Positions 9,262-19,754 of a stretch of DNA of 20,305 nt are shown in pieces. The stretch is from Terana coerulea. Taxonomy: Eukaryota > Basidiomycota > Agaricomycetes > Polyporales > Phanerochaetaceae. The notes below the pieces were generated by a model that was given only the letters and a program-made list of their open reading frames with translations, was not told the DNA's origin and made no database searches. The stretch is taken from assembly GCA_024811115.1 (NCBI GenBank), contig JAKOGH010000750.1, positions 1 to 20,305 of the forward strand, written 5' to 3'. Position 1 is the first letter of the stretch. The number at the start of each line of letters is the position of its first letter. A program made the position numbers and the translations under genes.

Positions 9262-12200
9262 ATGGCACCGTAAGTTCCATATCACGTCGTATCTGATCAG
9301 CGGTTCAAATATTTTTGGTATCCTCAGTGTCAGTGACTCTCCGAAAGCAACCGTCTGTCAGGCCAACATTCTGGTTTTTACAAGTAAGCAAGCCCTCCAC
9401 CCTTGCTACCTACTCGGTGTGGCTCACTCACGGTCGTCAACAGTAACGCGAGCCATCGGAATCCCGAAGGGCATGAAGAAGAGATTCTACGTCGTTGTCA
9501 AGATATCGGATGTAAAGCACGAGACCAGGCCATCGAACAAGGCCCAGGAGCCGGAGTGGAACGAAGTGCTGCGCTTGTGCGTATTGAGTCCTAGTTCTGA
9601 TAGTGCACGGACTGAGCTGCACACACCTACTTCCCCCAGCCCCGCAGCTGTGCTGTCAACGGCCACCGTTGAGATTTGGAGAAAGCGCACGATTGGCGCA
9701 GATGTGAGGATGGATCAGACGTCGGTTGCAGTTATGAATGATGCATTGAGCGGAACGACTGGTGAGCATATCCGTTCTTGATCTGCATGTCTGTGCGGCT
9801 GGTGTTGACATTCACTTAATGCAGATCAAGAGATTAAGATGGAGAAAGGATCCCGACTGGCCTGCCGTATGGCATTTGAAGGCGAGTGACCATTCAGTGA
9901 CCAAGTTATCTGTCATCAGCAATACTTGACGTTCGATGTGTTAGGATCGGCTGAGACAGTCAAGCTCATCGATGAGACGATGAACATGGTTCCCAAGGCC
10001 GGGAAATCTACAGGAGATGCGGTGGCAGCAGTGGCGACGTTATATGATGAAGCGAGGCCTATCACTGAGATAGGGGACTCGCTTTTGGGCAAGCTTGATG
10101 TATTCCAGCGGCTCATGAACGACTTGAGCGAGGTACGAATTCGTTTCGATACATGCTAACGGCTCTCTAACGGATTTCTGCAGGTACATCCATACGCAAA
10201 GCTGGCTTGGACCATTCTATCCGCGGCATATAACGTACGCAACTGCAGTCCATCCGACCAGCCGTTCGACTAACGTAAATGAACATTTTCAGGTTTATAA
10301 GACCAAGAAGGACATTGATACCAAGATCATCGATCTTCTTCTATGCATCGACAACTTTTACGATATCGTCGAAGAATTGAACCAGGGGGCACCCAGGATC
10401 CTCGAGGCACGCCAACTCTTCGCACGGATCTCTTGGCAGACCACCGACTGCTGCTTCTTCATCCAGTCGTATACACAATCCCCAAACTGTACGTGGACTC
10501 TGATCGAGAAGTCAATCGCCTGTTACTGATATGACATAATATTCGTCTAGCGTCGCAATACTTCAAAGCAAACTTTGGAATGAAGGAGAAGGTGGACGCT
10601 TACCTCACTGCATTTAAGAAGCTCCGTCTGGAGTTTCAGGATCGAGCGGTGGTTGGCACTGCGAACGCTGTTGCACGCATCGAGAAGATCATTGTTATGC
10701 GGGTCATCGACCAAATCGACAAGATCGGTGCGTTCTCCGTTTCTCGTGCCGCATATCCCGCATTCTGAAATTATTGGCATGTCTCTTGATTGATACATAT
10801 GGGGCGCATACCTCAGGAAGCGGTCTGGACCTACAGTACCTGCCCTATGCCGAAGGAGCATCGCTCGGACCGACTGGAGCCTGCATGGAAGGCACTCGCG
10901 TCGAAATCCTCCAGGAGATCTCTGCCTGGGCGAGCAGTGTGGACGGTTCTTCCCACAACATATTCCTGCTGCATGGTTTCGCGGGGTCGGGGAAGACGAC
11001 CATCGCCCACTCAATTGCTCAGCGCTTCCAGGCTCTGGGAAGACTAGCTGCTTCTTTCGCTTTCCATCGTAATTTCCCTCACCGCTCTATCGAAAACCTA
11101 TTCCCCACCATTGCACGCGACGTGGCAGACCTCGATGAAGGGGTCAAGCGAGCGCTGTGGGCCTCAGTCGGCGATAGCAGAGCGCTTCAGACAACCCGTG
11201 ATCTCAGCCAGCAGTTCGAGAAGTTCATCCTGGAGCCACTGAAGGCACTCACCTTTATTGGACCACTGGTTATTGTTATCGACGGGCTGGACGAAAGTGG
11301 TAGCCCAGCCCTTCGTGAAGACCTGATCAAACTTATCGCCACACGCTTTCATGAGCTCCCCGCCAATTTCCGCGTCATGTTAACCTCTCGGCCGGAGAAC
11401 GACATCATCACCCACCTCATTCCCACCACATCTATGGCTCTGAAGAGTATGCACGAGATTGACCATGCTACTACGCTACGAGATGTGACCGCTTTCATCT
11501 CCAAACGCCTGCGCCCGACTCTCGATGACTATCAGTGCGAGGTACTCGGGACCGCTTCTCAGGGGTTGTTTCAATGGGCGCATGTAGCCTGCGATACCAT
11601 CCAGGGGCCTGGGCGAGGCGGCCTTACTCCTCCTCAGCGATATGATCGTCTGGTCCGGGCAAGTGACGGCCGAAGTGGCTCTGATCTACTGGACTATCTG
11701 TACAAGGAGGTCCTGTCCCTGCTTTTCGACGTCGACGATCCGGTGGCCATGTTCGCATTCCGCTCGGTCTTAGGCGCAGTCCTGTATTCCTTCGAGTCTC
11801 TGTCAATGAGATCGATTCAGAACCTTTGCGCCGCATCCAAGGACATGCCAGCTTCGATGCCTACGCCCAAGTTTTGAGCTACATGGGCGCATTGCTAGGC
11901 GGAGTGACGTCCGAGCATGTCGAAGCGGCTGTTGAACCACTGCATACATCCTTCCGTGACTTCCTTACAGACCATCAGCGGAGCAAGACGTTCTACATTG
12001 ACAAAGCCGGCGCTCACGCAACACTGACAGTTGCATGTCTTGGGCTGATGTGCGCCGATCTCAAGTTCAACATCTGCCGGCTCGATTCGTCCTATTACAT
12101 GAATGCCGAAATTCCGAACTTGAAAGAGCGTACCAGGAAATATATTTCACCTGAGCTGTCTTATTCGTGTCGCGTTTGGGCACGTCATCTTGACAAGGCA

Positions 12201-14803
12201 GCCGAGGCGTATATGAGTTCGGAATTCCCAAGGTTGCTGAGGCATCTACTGGAGATGAAGCTTCTATTTTGGCTAGAGGCCTTGAGCCTTCTGGGAAGGG
12301 GCTGCAGCGATGCACCGGAAGCCCTGCGCTGTGTGACACTGGTACGTGCTGCTTGTTTACTATCAATATTGTAAAATTCACATAATCATATTCAATAAAC
12401 CAATATGACAGGACCCGAATGCGCAGCGAATTCTGGAACACTATACCCTGCAACTAGCCAGCGGAGCAGCGATTCTGCTACGTGATTATGAAATCTTAGA
12501 GCGTATTCAGGAAGCTGCTTGCCACATCTATCTGTCCATCATTCCGATGCACTCCCAGTCCAATCATTTCTGTGCACATTACCATCGCTTTCTTCCCAAC
12601 ACACTGCACTGCATAGTAGCAGATCAATCTCCCTCCCGCCATACCAGCTTGTAGGCATAACCAATCACTGGGGAGCTGTCGCACTTGCTCCTCGCCACGG
12701 CCAGATTGCCTCTGTGACTGAGGACCACCGGCTCCTTGTACGAGACATTAAGAACGGTTGTATTATTCATCGGTCCAAGGAGAAGCATGACAATGACATT
12801 GTGGCTGCTGCATATTCCGCCGATGGTGCTCTTCTGGCATCTGCCTCGAGAGACAACACCATTCGCATTTGGGACATGCAGTCCGGCTCTTCTATCTCGC
12901 ACACATCCCCTGTCGAACGTGGTGGCTATGCCCGCTGCCTTTCTTTTTCCCCAGATGGACAATACCTCGTTTCGGGCAGTGACAATGGAAAGGTCCAACT
13001 ATGGGTGGTATCAACAGGCCAAAAGATCGGAACCTGGCGACTTGGCTCCGATAACAACAACTGGATACGCTCAGTCACATTTCTAAACGATGGACAACAA
13101 ATCATATCATGTTCTCAGAACGCCATGACAATCCACAACCGTACCACTGGCCCTCCGCTTTGTGTTCTTTGGGGCAAGAAGAATCACAGCAGTGCATGCT
13201 GTACCGTCATCTCTCCTAATGGTCATCATCTTGCCGCTGGATTTAGCGATGGCATCATCCGCCTCTGGAATGCTCAGACCTACGAGGCCGACCTGAGTCC
13301 ACTATTTGGCCACACAGACTGGGTTGGATGTGCCGCATTTACGTCCGATTCCCAAAAGCTTGCCACTGGATCATGTGATTCTACCGTTCGCTTGTGGAAC
13401 TTGGCATCCCGGCAATGCCAGCTGGTTCTTCTCGGCCGTGCAGGCTGGGTCAGATCTGTTGCGTTCACAGCTAGCGGAAACCAGGTTATATCCAGTACCC
13501 AAGACACCACGATCCGACTATGGGATGTCAATCAGGCTATTGCCGAAACCGAAGAGCCATTCCCCATCAACTACATCACGGCATCGTTTAATTGCGTCAA
13601 CTTTTCACCAGACGGTCTACAGGTTGCAACGGGCGCTGATGATGGACGGATTCACATTTGGGACAGCACGACAGGGCAACCGATTTTGGAGACGAAGATG
13701 GACCCTGGCATCCCCATTTCCTGCCTCGCATTCACACTTGACGGCCGCTCGCTAGCGTCAGGCGCCAGGAATGGTGCTTTGTCTCTATGCCATATCACAC
13801 AACGTACCAACATACCTCTTAGCCCCATGGCAGGTCATTCATCCGATGTGCTTGCCACTGCGTTCTCGCCCGACCACCAGAATCTGTTGTCACTCTCATC
13901 CAATTCTATCCAGACTTGGTACCCAGAGACCAGGGCTGTCATCAACATTTCCGTCACTGTCAAAGACTACGACACACTCTGTTGCGCGACCTTCTCTCAA
14001 GACTGCACTCTTGTTGTACTGGGCACAGTGGCAGGTGTAGTCACGGCACTTCACACCTCTACTGCTCAGATTCTTTGGAGGATAAAGGCACATACAGATC
14101 CAGTGCGGTCAGTGGCACTCTCTCCTGACATGACGCAAATATGCACTGGCTCCCTGACAAGACTGTGCGTGTTTGGCACAAGGCTGCGACCAGAGCGGCT
14201 GTAGGGAGTCCTTTACTGGCCATAATAGCTGGCTGCAAGCAACTATCGATTCATTCAATGAAGAGTATGTTATTTCGGGATCCCTCGACGGCACTACTAT
14301 TCAAGTAGGAGGTCCAGTGTATTCCATGGACTTTTCACTTGACAGCAAGCATCTGGCGATCTGTACAATTGACAGCCCTTTTCAGGTGTGGGATGCATCA
14401 CTTCTACTCCAACCATCTGGTGAGTAAGTACTATCAACGTGTCCTCAGTTCTGATCACATCTCACAAGAAGGCCACGACTCTTCACTGGATGCTACTTAC
14501 CTATTTTCGCGCACCCCGAGGCATGCTCTCCGGTTAAATGTGGATGCTCCCTTATCATCATCATCGCATATGAAGGATGTGGTGGATTTGAATGACCGTG
14601 GCTGGTGGACTGGCTGGATTCTCGGTCCGAACGGTGAACGACTGTTCTGGGTACCAGAGGAGCACCGCACTCGCCTCATCCGACCGGGCGTGAAGCACGT
14701 ACTTGGTCGCGGAGGACCTATCGAGCTGAATCTTAGCCGTTTCGTGCACGGGAAAAACTGGGCGGAGTGTTGGTCCGAAGACTCGGAATTGGTGGGGAAC
14801 TAG
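9262..14803 (+). CDS. C2-like / NACHT / WD40 STAND (fungal NLR-type) protein, reading frame disrupted
   Basis: Exons: 9262-9269, 9328-9383, 9444-9576, 9640-9761, 9825-9881, 9945-10132, 10184-10234, 10293-10488, 10551-10727, 10817-12341, 12412-14419, 14469-14803; about 1,600 residues. Residues 1-106 form a C2-like module (RFYVVVKISD, EWNEVLRF, TVEIWRKRT). Residues 107-329 are helical (HPYAKLAWTILSAAY). NACHT follows with Walker A GFAGSGKTT (10975-11001), Walker B LVIVIDGLDE (11266-11295) and TSRPEND (11383-11403). Then come LHTSFRDFL, HIYLSI and about 14 WD repeats, and a tail (GWILGPNGERLFWVPEE, LNLSRFVHG) typical of basidiomycete NACHT-WD40 proteins. Single-base shifts lie at 11797-11880 and about 12640; a third disturbed spot is at 14150-14222. 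Exon lengths total 4,856 bases, and adding four missing bases gives a multiple of three. Known STAND proteins switch on nucleotide exchange and trigger non-self responses or cell death; that role here is inferred. It could be a pseudogene or carry assembly indels. Confidence 0.85.
9882..9944 (+). other. GC-AG intron in the plus-strand NLR gene
   Basis: The exon ends TTTGAAG, the intron starts GCGAGT, and the acceptor is TGTTAG before GATCGG. Reading through meets a TGA six bases in, and the nearby GT (GTGACC) gives a frame that stops after two codons. The GC donor joins two frames that both match the paralogue (MAFEG and DVFQRLMNDLSEV). Length is 63 bases. The minus-strand paralogue has no intron here. 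Confidence 0.65.
12655..14413 (+). other. WD40 repeat array, about 14 blades
   Basis: This protein-level array in the plus NLR gene fits two seven-bladed propellers. Typical blade ends are DNTIRIWD, DGIIRLWN, DSTVRLWN, DTTIRLWD, DGRIHIWD and DSPFQVWD; GH-type blade starts are GHTDWV, GHSSDV and GHNSWL. The blades are diverged from each other, unlike the near-identical WD repeats of fast-evolving HET-type genes. One blade (about 14150-14222) is out of frame, with DKTVRVWH readable in a different frame. The array is presumed to be the ligand-sensing part. Confidence 0.8.
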
Positions 14804-16596
14804 TGGCCATGGAAAATGGGGAGGAGGCGGCGGAAGAGAGAGGAGCGAGACTACGAGGCTGGACAACAGTGTCTAGTAGAGTGTGTATTCTTGGGTTGTG
14901 CTGGTTACCTTGCTCGGAACCTCTGCTTATGCTTCAAGTTGGTTCCGAGTCGTGTCGCACATTGCTCATGCCCGTGATTGTGAATTTATGCAGCTATTGT
15001 AAGGTAGCATTACGTTGATGTATGACTCTGGCAGAGGATAAGGAAAAATTCTGCGTAGATGAGAGGCTGGGCCGCGGAGCGAGTGCGAAGTATTACGCAC
15101 TAAACGACGCTTGCAGATCTCCATCAAGCGCCAACGCCTCAAAGCCTTTGGCCTTAGCATTCGGTGTTATCGCACAGCCGGCAGATCTCCTCATCTATAA
15201 GTAAACACTATCTATTGAAGAAGAGGAAACGGGCACGACGTCGCGATGAAAGGGCCCTCCACGCAAATGATATCGGAAGTCATCCCGACTGCCGCCAAAT
15301 GGCAACCGCCGAAATCAGTCCAACGCCAAGCTCCTCCAGGGCTTCGATGACGGCGAGCGAATGCAGCCTCCAAAGGTGGGACGTCGTGTGGCATTGACCT
15401 TAGGGAGCGGTTTTGGTATGATGCCGTCCTTGTTAGACAGGGTGCACCTGGCTGCTCGACAAGAAGGGCGAACGCGAGGGAGGACGGACTTGAGGAAGGG
15501 CGACCGCTGGATTCGTGTAAAGGGTGAACGTAAAAGTCAAAGGGGCGGTTATGTTTACACCGATATGGCTGAGTCGATTCGGGCGGCGGCGCTGCTGGTG
15601 GCGTTGGGTATACGTTCCCTTCGACTGCGTCCAGGCGAATATTGGAAAAGACAAGTGCTCCAGACCATACGCGCGAAGCTGGGGAATAGGGAAAATGCCA
15701 TAGCACTTGGCGCGCTCACGCAGACAATGTCGTACCTGAGTAACTCATCGTGCAGCACTTCCTATTGATAATAGGTTCGCAATGGAAGGCAGCGCCACTT
15801 CCATAAAAAGCGCATGTTCAGCATGGTTGGCCGGAACTACACAGCGCGGAGGAAAAGCTGGTATCAGCTCAAGCTTCCATGATAGCAGAGGGTGGACTCA
15901 CCACCAGCGAATGCTCCATGGGTACGTCGTGCACGCGAGACGTCCCTTGTCAAAGCGAATAAGGTAGAGACAACATCCATCGCCAGGATCCATCGCATAC
16001 AGGGACGGCGGTTTGAAGAGATCTTTGGCGGGCCTGTGAGGCAGGATTCGCTGAAGTTCTTCCCAATGAGTGCGCACGGCATGAATGAAGATGGGAGTTG
16101 TAGAAACAATCGCACTGCCGTCATAGACTGGCAAAGCGGACGATGTATGTGGCCTTGCAGGTGTGTACCGCGAGGACGGTGAGGACGGGGACATAAGTTT
16201 GTGTTCACATAGCGGTGCCAAAAATTCTGGAGCGGGGAGAACTCGACCACCATTACGCAATCAGGTTGACCATGGTAACTGGTCCCTGCTCTCGTTCACA
16301 CTTTGCAATCCACCGTTGGTCTTGAAATGCGTACGTTTAGGCCAAGACGGCCCGTGAGTTAAACAGAAGCCCTGTCGCAGTGTCGGAATGTCCACTCCGG
16401 TCAGATGGGTGTAACGCACCTTGTTTTGTCGTCTCGACAAGGGGTTGGCGGCGTTGTCGTCAGATCGGCGGGGACCGGCAAGACCGTTAACGTTAGACGT
16501 GCTGTACATACCATCGAGTCACTTGCCATAGGAGAGATAATCGATGATCGATGAAACCTCTTCCGCGTCGTGCGTCGTGCGATGGGTGGGAGGTAG
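14804..16596. other. About 1.8 kb without a recognisable gene
   Basis: The first few hundred bases should hold the 3' UTR of the plus NLR gene. Overlapping open frames exist on both strands (minus 16260-15898 with FIHAVRTHWEELQRILPH, followed by a TGGTG|GTGAGT donor-like site; minus 15706-15212; plus 15361-15768). None matches a family I know, and no continuous spliced model emerged. The minus 16260-15898 segment is the most coding-like and might be one exon of an unknown or decayed gene. Confidence 0.35.
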
Positions 16597-17132
16597 ATTT
16601 GCGAGGAAGACGAGAACCAGGTGGTCGCGTCTCGCAAGTCGCGACGCGAAGGCGCTCACAGGGAGGCTGAGACGATCGGGGTCCTGATGATAGTGTCTGG
16701 GGTCCCAACTACGCTTTCGAGGACGCGTCTCGCTCGCGTCCACCCGACGTCCACCTCGAAGGGCGAAATGACCACCGCCGCCGCCATCCAACGCACTCTC
16801 CGTTTGAGCCGTACGGTCCTGCCGTCCCCGCGCTCGCTTGGCATGAAGCGATGGATGCTCTCGAATACTCACCGCTCGGCGACGTTAGTTCTCTCCGCAC
16901 ACCGCCGGCTTCCATACTTCGCTGTCTAGCATCTTTCCTCACCCTCTCTGGCTTCAACTGCACTTGCCTCATGTCGAACTCATGGCTCGCACACCGGTGA
17001 CAATTACCTGGACGATATACACGGCCCTTGAAGGACATCGAGGAGTCCCGGAGGCCGTATGTAGTGTGATAGGCGACCGGCACGGTACGTCCTACCCTCT
17101 TGCACAATTCTGCCGCTGAAATGTGTGCGCAG
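16597..17132 (+). repeat. Diverged direct repeat, copy B (partner 6875-7349)
   Basis: Same ordered blocks as copy A, about 9.7 kb away in the same orientation. In this copy the pyrimidine-rich tract (TCCTCACCCTCTCTGGCTTC) is followed closely by an ATG at 16972, a typical 5' UTR / start arrangement in mushrooms, but the frame from that ATG stops after nine codons. A second frame (MARTPVTITWTIYT ... HRGVPEAVCSVIGDRHG) leads to a G|GTACGT donor, and a GTGCGCAG acceptor closes the repeat. Confidence 0.5.
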
Positions 17133-18140
17133 ATGCTTCCCACCTCTGTTACGTTCCCTTTTGTCACGTACCAGTGGTCGCATCGAAGAAGGCTGTCGGC
17201 AACCATTGGCATCTGCCTGCCTTCATCAAGCCCGCCGACGGGTGTACCGTCGCGTACTCGTGGCGACCTTGTTCATGCATCATGCCCCAATATCCTCCAC
17301 TCGCAGACTTAGCTTTGAAAGTATCAATACCCTTTGGAACCAACTTTCCCTGAGCGGTAGCCGCGCGAGGGCAAGAAGGTTGTCTGGCAACCACCGGTCA
17401 GAAGCGCACGGTTCAAGACTGCCACTGTTCCGATCCGACACGCATCTACGCCCCCTTCCAGTCATTTCGACCGGACTATCCGCAATACTTGGCGACAGCC
17501 TGTCATATCCTTGGCACCGCGTCAGTCCTCCCAGTGTCATATACAAATGTCTCCTTTACTGCCGAATAGATGAACATGGTCGCAGAGCGCACCTCGTCCG
17601 TTGTGCTCGTTTGGGCTCTGAAGCATGCGCTTTAGCACTCCATGAAGAATACGCTATTCTTTTACCTCTACAGGTTTGACGGTGCTCGGCACTCGCCCTC
17701 CAGCTCTATTATGCCCTTCGCAAATCTTTCGCCCAAGTTTCAACACAGACCACTCCATTCAATCTTCCCCACTATCAGCCTGGCAGCCAGCAACCACGTG
17801 GACTGGTGGACGTTCTTTGAGATTGTTGTCGGAGACTATCTAAGTGCAGCTCAGCTTCGGCGGGAGCGTCGGCACTACACTCGAGCCATTCAATCTCGAA
17901 GAAATTCGCTACGTGGGGCAGCGGGTGTCTCTCACCGAAGTCTTGTTTCCGCGCAAGCCACCAAGCTCCTCTCCTCGCGTTCATCGTCTGGCCCCCAGAG
18001 ACACCATGTAGATCTTCCCGATGATGTACGGCGCCCGCACTCAGACATTCAACGGGATGTATGGCAGGATGCACGACTGTTCTCCGGACTAGCTCACCAA
18101 CGGCATTGACAAGCAGGTGTTGCATTAGTGCCTGAAAGGT
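17133..18140 (+). pseudogene. Unidentified coding-like stretch downstream of repeat B, broken by stops
   Basis: Frame 2 from about 17123 to 17673 reads as plausible protein (ASKKAVGNHWHLPAFIKPA, ARIYAPFQ-like, LPVSYTNVSFTAE) but meets TGA at 17351-17353 and TAG at 17567-17569 and about 17633-17635. Later segments in other frames are also protein-like: FGGSVGTTLEPFNLEEIRY (about 17853-17910) and YGARTQTFNGMYGRMHDC (about 18027-18080), each followed by a stop. Taken with the promoter-like repeat just upstream, this looks like a gene that has lost its frame, or one with many introns that I could not resolve. No family was recognised. Confidence 0.3.
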
Positions 18141-18740
18141 AAGGTCCCTATCGTTCGATTTGCTCTGTTTTTACTCATTCTTCAAGTTTAAGAATGGGCC
18201 ACATGTACTCTGTTCGCGTGGACTCGTAGTTCTATGTCACTGTATTAAAGCACGGAAAGCCGACACCCAGATCTTCGGAACTTGTCTGATACCTTAAGAC
18301 GCGGAAAGGTCCATTCGACAATGGAACCGGCATCTCCCACCAAATCGCTCTACAGTACCCGCTTGATCGATGGCTGTGGAGCCGCGATGCACAGCAGTGC
18401 ACAGCAGCGGGAGCAAAACTCCAAGAATCCCGTTGTTCGAGCGCTGTTCTACGCGATGTCGGTGCCTCCAACCGAAACCAACCGCTATCTTGCAAGATAC
18501 CTGGTCTCTGGTGTATAAACAGCGAGATGGGCCGGTGAGTCAACGTTAATCGTCATAACGGCCCTGCACTTACCTCTCAAGCTTAATAGCCATGCCCTGC
18601 TCCTCTCCACTCCGAGGCGACCGGGATTCGGGAAAATATTTGGCGTATGGGTGAGACTGGAGGGCCGAAGTGTCAATGTTGGTTCTCAAATCGGCGCTGC
18701 ATACGCTTTGTAAGTGAGGCGATCTTCTGGTCCGTGGTGG
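18141..18740. other. Intergenic, no gene recognised
   Basis: A short plus-strand open frame (18282-18518) and its antisense partner exist, but neither shows recognisable motifs. The right half is presumably the upstream region of the glutathione transferase gene. Confidence 0.4.
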
Positions 18741-18747
18741 TATATAT
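18741..18747 (+). promoter_or_regulatory. TATA box of the glutathione transferase gene
   Basis: TATATAT lies 64-70 bases upstream of the start codon at 18811, a usual distance for a fungal core promoter with a short 5' UTR. The leader between them is free of upstream ATGs except the one overlapping the box itself. Confidence 0.5.
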
Positions 18748-18810
18748 GCTGAGCGTATCTGACGTAGCAGCAGCAATTTATTTCGAACGTACCGTATCCA
18801 AGACTTCATC

Positions 18811-19754
18811 ATGACGCAGCAGCTCACACTTTACACTTGCGTGGTACGTTTGCTAAAAAGTAATAATATAACCGTTCCATTAATGATCTATCCGAGCAGT
18901 CCTGCCCGTATGCGCACAGGGTATGCTCATGTGTTACTTATTGCGCATGCCCTGGCTCAACACTAAACACCCACGATGCAGGTTCGTATGGCGCTCGCCG
19001 AAGCGAAGGCCGAGTACACCCCCTTCGAGATCGACCTCGACGACAAACCTGATTGGTACACCGAGAAGGTCAATCCAATTGGCACGGTGCGTTCAGTCAG
19101 TTTGCAGTGGGGCACTCGCTGACAAGTAGCTTTAGGTCCCTTCGATTGCCTACGGCGGGCCGAAAGTCCCCGGAGACCAGCCATCCCCGCAGTCCACAAC
19201 GCTGACAGAGTCGCTCGTCATGGTCGACTTTGTCAACGATTTGTATCCCGATTCTGGCATCCTTCCGAAGGACCCGGTTCAGCGCGCCAAGGTTCGCCTC
19301 TTCGTCGACGCGGTCGGGACCATATACATGCCGGCCGTTGTCGCGGTCCTGTACAAGGGCGAGGACCCGGAGCAGCTGGTCCGTGCACTCGAGCGCATGC
19401 AAGCTTTGCTTCCGGCCGAGGGTTTTGCTGTGGGCGAGTTCTCGATGGCTGACATCGCCATCGCGCCGCTGCTGGGAAGAGTCGAGCAGAACTTCGCGAA
19501 CGACTTGGGAGGGTACCCCGCAGGCCAAGGCATTGGTCCGAAGATCTTAGAGTCACTTCGGGCTCAAAAGCTGGCGCGCTGGGCAAAGTACTCCGAGGCT
19601 GTCCAGTCTCACCCCAGCTTCGTGTCGACCTGGGACAAGGTGCGATTAGACGCTATTCTTCCTTTCTGAGTAACAGGCTAACACTTGTTTGTAGGACTAT
19701 GTCCTCAAGAGGTACACGAAGTACTTTGCCGACATGCGAGCGAAGAAAAACTGA
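18811..19754 (+). CDS. Glutathione S-transferase, omega-like (240 aa)
   Basis: A cytosolic glutathione-dependent thiol transferase / detoxification enzyme. Exons: 18811-18843, 18900-18920, 18982-19086, 19136-19639, 19695-19754, all with GT...AG introns (49-61 bases). The total is 723 bases, an intact frame ending in TGA. The N-terminal thioredoxin-fold domain has TCVSCPYAHR at residues 9-18: Cys13 in the CPY motif is the expected catalytic cysteine of omega-type enzymes, and Cys10 makes a CxxC pair with it. The cis-proline site is GTVPSIAYGG and the gamma-glutamyl binding pair is Glu-Ser in LTESLV. The helical C-terminal domain contains GEFSMADIAIAPLLGR, the usual N-capping-box region of transferases. 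Length is normal for the class. The class within the fungal cysteine-type transferases (omega versus Ure2p-like) is inferred from the CPY motif only. The position next to the NLR locus suggests no shared pathway. Confidence 0.9.

Noticed and set aside
10547..11014. 155-codon minus-strand open frame
   Set aside because: It is antisense to the helical and P-loop exons of the plus NLR gene and has no recognisable content.
11797..12652. Programmed ribosomal frameshifting as the explanation for the frame changes in the plus gene
   Set aside because: No slippery heptamer with a downstream structure is evident. The shifts fall at several sites that differ between paralogues, and one is an exact single-base deletion relative to the paralogue.
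12655..14413. Hypervariable, highly identical WD repeats as in fungal HET-type incompatibility genes
   Set aside because: The blades are clearly diverged from one another in sequence and spacing, so there is no sign of concerted evolution by repeat shuffling.
14561..14866. 101-codon minus-strand open frame rich in proline and serine
   Set aside because: It is antisense to the last exon of the plus NLR gene, whose tail motif (GPNGERLFWVP) is a known family feature.
16709..17212. 167-codon minus-strand open frame
   Set aside because: It covers repeat copy B, whose signals point to the plus strand. The composition looks like GC-rich antisense, and copy A lacks the frame.
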